Below, in pieces: positions 45,410-52,277 of a stretch of 64,000 nt of DNA (within the stretch, counting starts at the first letter, position 1; every line of letters begins with the position of its first letter). A program made the position numbers and the translations under genes. The stretch lies in the NCBI RefSeq assembly GCF_040361195.1, contig NZ_APNE01000007.1; one strand, 5' to 3'. The DNA is from Salinisphaera hydrothermalis. Lineage in GTDB: Bacteria; Pseudomonadota; Gammaproteobacteria; Nevskiales; Salinisphaeraceae. The notes under the pieces are model-generated. The model saw only the letters and a program-made list of their open reading frames with translations. It made no database searches and had not been told where the DNA came from.

Positions 45410-47200
45410 ATGATCAAGCCAACGCCCACAGAACACTGGCTGTCGATGCGTCGGGCCGATTTCGCCACGCTTGGCGATGCGCTCGACTATGCGGGCGAAG
45501 GCGAGACAGGGTTCAATTTCTACACCGGCCGCGGCGAGCTGTCGGACGTGCTTAGCTACGCTGATTTGCGTGAGCGGGCGCGCGACACTGCCCAGCGGCT
45601 CATGTCGCTCAACCTGGACGAAGGGGCCCGCGTCGCGCTGGTCGCCGATACCGTGCCGGGTTTTATGGTGTGCTTCTTCGCTTGCCAATACGCCGGTTAT
45701 GTCCCGGTGCCGTTGCCGGTGATCGTGGGTCTGGGCAGTCGCGATGCCTACACGCGTCAGCTGCGCTCCTTGCTTCAGGGGTGTGACGCGGATGTGGCGC
45801 TCGCCCCCGAAGCGTTCATGAGTTTTCTGGAGTCGGCCGCCGAAGGTATGACGCTGTCGTATATCGGCAGCTACGACTCGCTGGACGATCTGGCGCCGGC
45901 CGAAGGCGATCTGCCGCCGCAGGACGTTACGCGCACTGCTTATCTGCAGTACACCTCCGGTAGCACGCAGTTCCCGCGCGGCGTGGTGATCTCGCAGGCG
46001 CAGGTGATGCAAAACCTGTCGAGCATTCTGGAGCTTGGTGTGCAGATGCGCGCGGACGACCGTTTGGTCTCCTGGCTGCCGCTGTATCACGACATGGGGC
46101 TGGTCGGCTTCATGCTCGCCGCGCTGACGTCGCAGCGCTCGGTGGACTATCTCGCCACGCGCGACTTCGCGATGCGGCCGCGTCAGTGGTTGTCGTTGAT
46201 CAGTCGCAACCGCGGGACAATTTCGTTCAGCCCGTCGTTCGGGTACGAGCTGTGCGCGCGCCGTATTCGCCACAACGCCGACGATTTCGATCTGTCGAGC
46301 TGGCGTATCGCCGGCGCCGGTGCTGAAACCATTCGCCCGGATTCGCTGGCCCGGTTTGCCGATACGCTGGCTCCGGGGAAGTTCGATCGGCGTGCATTCG
46401 TCGCATGTTATGGCATGGCTGAATGTTCGCTGGCGATCAGTTTCGCGCCGCTTGACCAAGGTCTCGCGGTGGATTACGTCGACGCAGAATCGCTGGCCGA
46501 AACAGGCGTGGCCAAGCCGGCCGATGCCGACAGCAGCGAGCGGGCGGCGCGATTCGTGGAATGCGGCGAAGTGCTGCCCGAATACGATTTCGAGATTCGC
46601 GGCGACGACGGTCGTATTCTGGACGAGCGTGAAGTCGGCAGCGTGCACGTGCGCGGACCGAGCGTGATGTCGGGCTATTTCGAGCGTCCGGAAGAAAGCG
46701 CCCGAGTGCTGTCGGAAGACGGCTGGCTGAACACGGGCGATCTGGGTTATCGCATCGGGCGCCGTATCGTGATCACCGGCCGCGCCAAGGATCTGATCAT
46801 CGTCAACGGCCGTAATATCTGGCCGCAGGATCTGGAGTGGCTGGCGGAATCGCAACCGGAACTGCGCCCGGGCGACGCGCTGGCGTTTGCCGCGCCTTCT
46901 GAGTCCGGCAGCGATGGCGCCGTTTTGGTGATTCAGTGTCGTGTGCGCGATGGTGCTGCCCGCGAAGAATTGATCAAGCGTCTCGAAGGAATAATGCGGC
47001 GCGAGTGTGGCGTCGAGTGTTTGGTCGAGGCGGTCGCGCCGCATACGTTGCCGCGCACCTCATCGGGCAAGCTTTCGCGGGCCGGGGCGCGCCGCGACTA
47101 TATTCAGCGGCTTGCCGAGCGCCTGCAGAGTCGGCAGTCGGCGGCGGCCTCCTCCTCCGACGAGGATGCTGTCTTCGAAAGCGATCGACAGGCCGGTTAG
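45410..47200 (+). CDS. Fatty-acyl-AMP ligase / acyl-ACP synthetase of the ceramide pathway
   Basis: The 596-residue ANL-family enzyme activates a fatty acid as acyl-AMP and should load it on the nearby ACP. Motifs: A3 loop YTSGSTQFPRGVV near 187-199, LPLYHDMGLVGF, CYGMAECSLAISF, DGWLNTGDLGY and GRAKDLIIVNGRNIWPQDLE, the last typical of FAAL-type ligases. The ATG at 45410 aligns with the family; upstream in-frame residues lie in the control region. Caulobacter ceramide synthesis uses an equivalent synthetase next to acp and spt. cerR begins 7 bp after the stop. Confidence 0.85.
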   Translation: MIKPTPTEHWLSMRRADFATLGDALDYAGEGETGFNFYTGRGELSDVLSYADLRERARDTAQRLMSLNLDEGARVALVADTVPGFMVCFFACQYAGYVPVPLPVIVGLGSRDAYTRQLRSLLQGCDADVALAPEAFMSFLESAAEGMTLSYIGSYDSLDDLAPAEGDLPPQDVTRTAYLQYTSGSTQFPRGVVISQAQVMQNLSSILELGVQMRADDRLVSWLPLYHDMGLVGFMLAALTSQRSVDYLATRDFAMRPRQWLSLISRNRGTISFSPSFGYELCARRIRHNADDFDLSSWRIAGAGAETIRPDSLARFADTLAPGKFDRRAFVACYGMAECSLAISFAPLDQGLAVDYVDAESLAETGVAKPADADSSERAARFVECGEVLPEYDFEIRGDDGRILDEREVGSVHVRGPSVMSGYFERPEESARVLSEDGWLNTGDLGYRIGRRIVITGRAKDLIIVNGRNIWPQDLEWLAESQPELRPGDALAFAAPSESGSDGAVLVIQCRVRDGAAREELIKRLEGIMRRECGVECLVEAVAPHTLPRTSSGKLSRAGARRDYIQRLAERLQSRQSAAASSSDEDAVFESDRQAG

Positions 47201-47207
47201 GCCGTTC

Positions 47208-48156
47208 GTGGCGGTCGTCGCAGTTACTGGCGCCACGGGGTTCATCGGGCGCGCTACGGTAGGCGCCCTGATCGCAGCCGGGCATCGCGTTCACGCGCTC
47301 GCGCGCACGCCGGAAGCGGCAGGCAGTGTGCGCGCCATGGGGGCGATACCCATCCGTGGCGATTTGTCCGACCCGGTGCGTTTGGCCGAGCTCGTGCGTC
47401 ACGCGGACGCGCTCGTGCACTGTGCCGGGCAGGTGCGCGGCGTGAGCTATCGCGACTTTGCCGAGGTGAACGTCGACGGTAGCGCGCGCCTGTTCGCGGC
47501 CGCGCGCCATGCCGGTTGCGCCGTTCTGGCGCTGTCCTCGCTGGCCGCGCGCGAGCCGTCGTTGTCGCACTACGCGATGACGAAACGCACCATGGAGTGT
47601 CTGCTCGCCGAGCCCGACGCGCCGGCGCCGGCATTCGTGTTGCGCCCTCCCGCCGTGTACGGTCCGGGCGACCGCGAGCTTGCCCCCTTGTTCGATGCGA
47701 TGGGACGTGGGTATGCCCCGATCCCGGGTAATCCGGAAGCCCGCGTGTCGCTGATTCATGTGCACGATCTCGCCGCGGCGATAGTCGCCTGGATCGATGG
47801 TGGGGCGCGGGCGACCGGCGTCCATGAAATCCATGACGGCCAAGCCGGGGGCTACAGCTGGAACGAGGTCGTTGCGACGGCCGAGAGTCTGCGCGGTGCG
47901 CCTATTCGCCGGCTGGTATTGCCTACGACGGCTATGCGTGCCACGGCTGCGCTCAACGTGGGCTGGTCGCGTTTGGCCGGGCGCACGCCGATGCTCACGC
48001 CGGGCAAGCTGCGTGAACTGCGGCATGCCGATTGGGTCGCCGACAATGCTTCCCTGCTCGGTATCATCGAGTGGCAGCCGCGATTGGCGTTGCGTGCCGG
48101 TTTGGCGGCGACCTGCGACTGGGCCGCTGCCTCAAGCGACAACGGAACACACCATG
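47208..48156 (+). CDS. CerR-like NAD(P)-dependent reductase (no own stop codon)
   Basis: This extended SDR (epimerase-type) has the Rossmann loop VTGATGFIG (6-14) and catalytic Y122/K126 in HYAMTKR. It ends near LTPGKLRELRHADWV and CDWAAA, about 314 residues. The Caulobacter CerR, beside spt, reduces the keto group of the sphingoid product. The GTG at 47208 is chosen; an ATG at 47166 inside the previous gene is possible. Odd: no stop occurs before the frame runs into spt. The end given marks the acp ATGA (48154-48157), where one extra base upstream would place a normal stop. Confidence 0.75.
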
Positions 48157-48402
48157 AGCAAGCGCTACGACGAAATCTATACCCATTTGCACGAGTTGCT
48201 CGTGCCTTACGTCCCGGCCGGTGCCAAGATCGAACCGCAGACCAAGCTGGTGGACGATCTGGGCCTGGACTCGGTGCAGGTGATGGAAGTCCTGATGGAG
48301 CTCGAGGACCGGCTGGACACGTCGATTCCGATGAACTTTCTGCCGGACGTCGAGACGATGGACGACCTGGTCAAGGCCATGGAGGACAGTCTGGCCGCCT
48401 GA
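48154..48402 (+). CDS. Acyl carrier protein of the ceramide pathway
   Basis: The 82-residue ACP has its phosphopantetheine Ser at S40 in DDLGLDSVQVMEVL, with helices II and III intact. The ATG at 48154 lies in the +1 frame relative to the cerR-spt open frame. Its job is probably to hold the acyl chain for Spt, as the dedicated ACP does in Caulobacter. Its TGA overlaps the proposed CTG start of spt by three of four bases, the operon's usual 4-bp junction. Confidence 0.88.
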   Translation: MSKRYDEIYTHLHELLVPYVPAGAKIEPQTKLVDDLGLDSVQVMEVLMELEDRLDTSIPMNFLPDVETMDDLVKAMEDSLAA

Positions 48403-49592
48403 GCCTGTTCGACAAGTTCGAGCCGATCGCCCGCGTACGCCGCGACATCGAGGCTTCGGGCATTGATCCGCTGGGCGTGCCGATCGAGCGCATCATTTCG
48501 GCGACCGAGGGTGTGATCGGCGGGCGACGCATGATCCTGGCCGGGACCAACAACTACCTTGGCCTGACTTTCGACGATGATTGCGTCGAGGCAGCGGTCG
48601 ACGCCGTGCGGTCCCAGGGCACCGGTACGACCGGCTCGCGCATGGCCAATGGTTCCTACGACGGCCATATGGCGCTTGAAGCCGAGCTGGCCGCATTTTA
48701 CGAGATGGGCCATGGCGTGGTGTTTTCCACCGGCTACCAGGCTAATCTCGGTATGCTGGCCGCGCTCGCCGGGCCGCGCGATACCGTGATGTTGGATGCC
48801 GATTGCCATGCCAGCATCTACGACGGCCTCAAGCTCGGCGGTGCCAAGACGCTGTTGTTCAAGCACAACGACCCGGCCGATCTGGATAAGCGTCTGGGGC
48901 GCCTGGGCGAGGCCGCGCAGCATACGCTGGTCGTGGTCGAGGGCGTCTACAGCATGCTCGGCGACATGGCGCCGCTGGCCGAGATCGTGGCCGTGGTGAA
49001 AAAACATGGTGCCGCGATCCTGGTCGACGAGGCCCACTCGATGGGTATCGTCGGTCGCCATGGCCGCGGCGTGGTCGAGTCAGCCGGCGTGATGGACCAG
49101 GTCGATTTCATCGTCGGCACGTTCAGCAAGAGCCTCGGCGCGGCTGGCGGGTTTTGTGTCAGCCCGCACGCCGAGCTCGATATGATCCGCTACGCCAGCC
49201 GGCCTTATATCTTCACGGCGTCGCCGGTACCCGCGGTCATCGCCTCTGTGCGTGCCGCGCTCGCACGATTGCGCGACGACGACAGCCTGCGCGATCGGAT
49301 CTGGGATAACGCGAACCGACTGCACCGCGGGCTCTCCCGTGCTGGCTTCAATCTTGCGGCTCCGCCCGGTCCGGTGGTCGCAGCTGTTTTCGATTCGCGT
49401 GAAACCGCGCTGATGTTCTGGCAGGGGCTGCTTGATCGCGGCGTCTACGTGAATCTCATGCTGCCGCCCGCGACGCCGGGCGGAAAATGCCTGATTCGTG
49501 CCAGCCTGAGCGCGGCCCATAGCCGCCAGCAAATTGACCATATCGTGGCCGCGTTCAAAGACATTGGGGCACCGCTGGCCAAGGCCGGCTAG
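48399..49592 (+). CDS. spt: Serine palmitoyltransferase (apparent CTG start)
   Basis: Spt is a PLP-dependent alpha-oxoamine synthase condensing serine with a long acyl thioester to 3-ketosphinganine. The 397 residues match the family length. Motifs: GTNNYLGLTFDDDCVEAAV, DEAHSMGIVGRHGRGV and the PLP Lys K244 in GTFSKSLGAAGGF. No ATG, GTG or TTG fits the conserved LFDKFEP N-terminus. CTG at 48399 gives S-L-F-D-K-F after the initiator, overlaps the acp TGA, and has GGAGGA 12 bases upstream. GTG at 48477 would lose 26 residues. Fusion to cerR is the other option. Confidence 0.87.
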   Translation: MSLFDKFEPIARVRRDIEASGIDPLGVPIERIISATEGVIGGRRMILAGTNNYLGLTFDDDCVEAAVDAVRSQGTGTTGSRMANGSYDGHMALEAELAAFYEMGHGVVFSTGYQANLGMLAALAGPRDTVMLDADCHASIYDGLKLGGAKTLLFKHNDPADLDKRLGRLGEAAQHTLVVVEGVYSMLGDMAPLAEIVAVVKKHGAAILVDEAHSMGIVGRHGRGVVESAGVMDQVDFIVGTFSKSLGAAGGFCVSPHAELDMIRYASRPYIFTASPVPAVIASVRAALARLRDDDSLRDRIWDNANRLHRGLSRAGFNLAAPPGPVVAAVFDSRETALMFWQGLLDRGVYVNLMLPPATPGGKCLIRASLSAAHSRQQIDHIVAAFKDIGAPLAKAG

Positions 49593-49642
49593 CACGCCGT
49601 GCACCGTCGATTGCTTTCGGCCGGCTGCCAAGCCGCGCGGCC

Positions 49643-50419
49643 ATGAACCGGCCCAAACAAAACCCGGGCGAGGTCACGCTTATTACGGGCGCCTCACAGG
49701 GTATCGGGTACGGTCTGGCGCGTGAACTCGCCCGTCGTGGCGATACGGTGGCTGTGCTGGCACGTCGTCGTGCCGAATTGGAAGCGCTCGTCGCGCGGAT
49801 TACCGACGACGGCGGGCGGGCCATGGCAGTTACGGCCGATGTGACCGATCGCGCCGCTCTGGCCGAGGCCGCGGGGCAGATCCGGTCGACGTTCGGCCCG
49901 ATCACGCGTCTGGTGGCGAACGCCGGCGGCGGGCAGCCGACCCACGTTGCACACTACGATGGCCAAACCGTGGAAGACACTATTCGTCTCAACCTGATCG
50001 GCACCGCCAACGCGGTTGGCGTGGTGCTCGACGACATGCTCGCGCAGGGGCGGGGGCATCTCGTGGCCATGGGCAGTCTGGCGGCGCTGCGTGGGTTACC
50101 CACCGGGGCTGCGTATTCGGCGGCCAAGGCCGGTATCGCGAACTTCATGGAGAGTCTGGCGATCGATCTCTGGCAGACCGGTATCGACGTTACGCTGCTC
50201 GAGCCCGGGTTCGTGGCCAAGCCCGATTCGAAAAAAAAGCGCCGAATGCGTATGCCCATGGACATTGCCACTCAACGAATGGCGAGCGCTATAATCGCGC
50301 GGCGGCGGCACTGGCGGGGCCCCGCAAGCCTGGTATTTGCCGCCAATATATTGCGATTGCTACCGTTTCCCGCTTATCGCCGAGTGATGGCGGGACAGGG
50401 GCGGGCCACCGATGGCTGA
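49643..50419 (+). CDS. Short-chain dehydrogenase, possible 3-ketosphinganine reductase
   Basis: The classical SDR of 258 residues has cofactor loop TGASQGIG (15-22), NAG at 93-95, and the tetrad N117, S145, Y158, K162. The C-terminus (about 225-250) is hydrophobic and basic, suggesting membrane contact, as in eukaryotic 3-ketodihydrosphingosine reductase. Placed 50 bp after spt, it could reduce the ketone in place of or together with the CerR-like protein. Substrate is inferred only from context. Confidence 0.72.
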   Translation: MNRPKQNPGEVTLITGASQGIGYGLARELARRGDTVAVLARRRAELEALVARITDDGGRAMAVTADVTDRAALAEAAGQIRSTFGPITRLVANAGGGQPTHVAHYDGQTVEDTIRLNLIGTANAVGVVLDDMLAQGRGHLVAMGSLAALRGLPTGAAYSAAKAGIANFMESLAIDLWQTGIDVTLLEPGFVAKPDSKKKRRMRMPMDIATQRMASAIIARRRHWRGPASLVFAANILRLLPFPAYRRVMAGQGRATDG

Positions 50420-50452
50420 ACGGCGTCACTCGGCTGCAACAGCGAGGCTACT

Positions 50453-51214
50453 ATGAGTGCTGATTCGTCCGGTATCGCCGGATTTCGACGCAAAACCGTC
50501 AAGCGTTTCGGCAAGAAGCTGTTTCGTGGCACGTTGATGGATTTCCTGTCGGCGCAGTCGCGGATTCCCGATGAGCCGGTGCTGGATAACGCGCTGTTTC
50601 CATGGGCCGAAGGGGTGCGCCTGCAATGGAAAGCCATGCGCGACGAGCTTGACCAGCTGCTCGAGCGGCGGAACGCGCTGCCGAGCTTCCAGGAAATCAG
50701 CCCGGACCAGTCGCGAATCTCCACTGACGATCAGTGGAAGACCTTCTGGTTGCACGGTTTCGGTGAGCGCATGGAGTTCGGCCGGCAACTATGCCCCGCG
50801 ACTTCGGCCGCACTCGATCAGATTCCCGGCCTGTCCAATGCGTTCTTTTCGATTCTGGGCCCGGGTAAGCATATCCCGCGACACCGCGGCGTCACCAAGG
50901 GACTGGTTCGTTGCCATATCGGGCTTCGGGTGCCCGATTCCCCGGAACCGTGCTTGATCCAGGTTGACGATGTGGATTGCCACTGGGAAGAAGGCGGCAT
51001 GTTCTTCTTCGACGACACTTATCACCACGAGGTCTGGAACAAGACCGACGGCGAGCGTGCGGTGTTGTTGTTCGATATCGAGCGGCCTATGGGACTGCCG
51101 GGGCGGGCCGTGTCGCGGGCTATGATTGCCGCGCTCAAGCGGACCGCCTATTTCCGCGATGCAATGGCGAATCAGCGGGCGTGGGAGGAGCGCTACCGCG
51201 CGGCCACTCGCTAG
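50453..51214 (+). CDS. Aspartyl/asparaginyl beta-hydroxylase-family lipid hydroxylase (LpxO-like)
   Basis: The 253-residue protein belongs to the Fe(II)/2-oxoglutarate family containing AspH and lipid A hydroxylase LpxO. Iron and cosubstrate motifs are GPGKHIPRHRGVTKGLVRCHIGL (H144) and GGMFFFDDTYHHEVWNKT (H191/H192), with R202 in ERAVLLFD. There is no signal peptide. In this setting it might 2-hydroxylate the amide acyl chain of ceramide or act on lipid A. It starts 33 bp after the SDR. Confidence 0.75.
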   Translation: MSADSSGIAGFRRKTVKRFGKKLFRGTLMDFLSAQSRIPDEPVLDNALFPWAEGVRLQWKAMRDELDQLLERRNALPSFQEISPDQSRISTDDQWKTFWLHGFGERMEFGRQLCPATSAALDQIPGLSNAFFSILGPGKHIPRHRGVTKGLVRCHIGLRVPDSPEPCLIQVDDVDCHWEEGGMFFFDDTYHHEVWNKTDGERAVLLFDIERPMGLPGRAVSRAMIAALKRTAYFRDAMANQRAWEERYRAATR

Positions 51215-51275
51215 ATCGAACGACAACAAAACTCGTCAAGACAATAAAAGCAACGGGACGACGAGGGTATAGGTT

Positions 51276-52214
51276 ATGGCGCGATTCTATTTCTCGGGGC
51301 GCCGCAGTCATGAAGTGACTGCCTGGCGCCGACGAATGATGTGGTGGGCCGAAGCGGCCGTACTCCGGAGCATGATCGGGGTGCTCCGCGTGCTGCCGCT
51401 GAAGATGGCATTCTCCGCCGGCGCGGTCCTGGGTGAAGCGCTCGGTCGTTTGTCGCCGCGTGTCGACAAGGTGCGACGCAATCTGCGCATCGTGTTTCCC
51501 AACGCCGGGCGCGACAAGCTGGAGCGCATCACTCGCGCATCGTTCGCCAATGTCGGGGTGGCCCTGGCCGAGCTCGCCAATCTCGATCGCCTGTGGCGCA
51601 ATCGAGGCCGGCGGGTCGAGTTCAACGTCATGCCCGGGGCGAAGGTGCCGAGTCGCGATCGACAGTCGGTTTTCGTCACCGCGCATTTCGGCCCGTGGCA
51701 GTTGACCCCGCTGATCGGTCGCTATTATGACGTGCCCCTGCCGGTGATTTATGCGCCGGAACAGAATCCCTATGTCGATCGGACGCTCAACCGGCTGCGG
51801 GGGGTGTTCGCCAACCGGCTGGTGTCGCGCGACGGCGGCATGCGCATGTTCATGCGCTCGCTGAGTCGTGGCGAGTCGATCGGGCTCACCGTGGATACAC
51901 GACTCGACAGCGGCGAGGCGATCCCGTTCTTCGGGCATCCGGCGATGACCAACACCGCGCCGGCACGTCTGGCGCTGCGATTCGATTGCGATCTCGTGCC
52001 GGTGCTGGCCGAGCGCCTGTCCGACGGCCGCTTCCGCGTGAATATCCATCCGCCGATTACGCCGAGCGACGCGGATGCGAGCCGAGACGAGAAAGTGCTC
52101 GACATGAGTCGCCAGATCAACGCGTTGTTCGAAGCCCAGATCGTGCGCCATCCGGACCAGTGGCTGTGCCTGAAACGACGCTGGCCGAAAGCGGTGCACG
52201 AGCAGCACGCTTAG
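51276..52214 (+). CDS. LpxL/HtrB-like lysophospholipid acyltransferase with Gln in the catalytic motif
   Basis: The 312-residue protein has the LpxL/LpxM-family layout: an N-terminal membrane segment (about 26-58), VRRNLRIVFP near 67-75, and TAHFGPWQL. The catalytic H-x4-E/D motif reads H137-F-G-P-W-Q142, so the acidic residue is Gln. Further segments are YAPEQNPYVDRTLNRLR, TVDTRLDSGEAIPFFG and the late DQWLCLKRRWP. Family members acylate lipid A or related lipids from acyl-ACP. The substitution may lower or change activity. It is 61 bp after the hydroxylase. Confidence 0.8.
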   Translation: MARFYFSGRRSHEVTAWRRRMMWWAEAAVLRSMIGVLRVLPLKMAFSAGAVLGEALGRLSPRVDKVRRNLRIVFPNAGRDKLERITRASFANVGVALAELANLDRLWRNRGRRVEFNVMPGAKVPSRDRQSVFVTAHFGPWQLTPLIGRYYDVPLPVIYAPEQNPYVDRTLNRLRGVFANRLVSRDGGMRMFMRSLSRGESIGLTVDTRLDSGEAIPFFGHPAMTNTAPARLALRFDCDLVPVLAERLSDGRFRVNIHPPITPSDADASRDEKVLDMSRQINALFEAQIVRHPDQWLCLKRRWPKAVHEQHA

Positions 52215-52277
52215 ACACGACCTTAGTCGTATCGGTCATAATAGTAACGACAATCAGGCATTGTAGAGGTAGCGAAC
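52215..52277 (+). promoter_or_regulatory. Possible promoter ahead of the glycan locus
   Basis: This 63-bp gap is AT-richer than its surroundings. CATAAT (52237-52242) could be a -10, with TTAGAC (52211-52216) 20 bp upstream as a poor -35. It may separate transcription of the GT/ELM1 genes from the ceramide arm. Confidence 0.25.

Larger units (their letters stand above)
47208..49592 (+). other. Single open frame joining cerR and spt across acp
   Basis: From the cerR start to the spt stop one frame is uninterrupted for 794 codons. The middle ~82 codons, where acp lies in the +1 frame, read as an Arg/Gly/Asp-rich sequence with no domain features. A literal reading predicts a reductase-linker-transferase fusion. 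The alternative is separate proteins, with the cerR stop lost by a one-base deletion (biological or an assembly error) and spt restarting at 48399. Confidence 0.7.

Noticed and set aside
45126..45413. 95-residue frame in the ceramide control region
   Set aside because: No recognisable domain or ribosome site; it overlaps the start of the acyl ligase gene in another frame.
45338..47044. 568-residue open frame on the minus strand
   Set aside because: Antisense to the acyl-AMP ligase, whose motifs are unambiguous; no domains seen.
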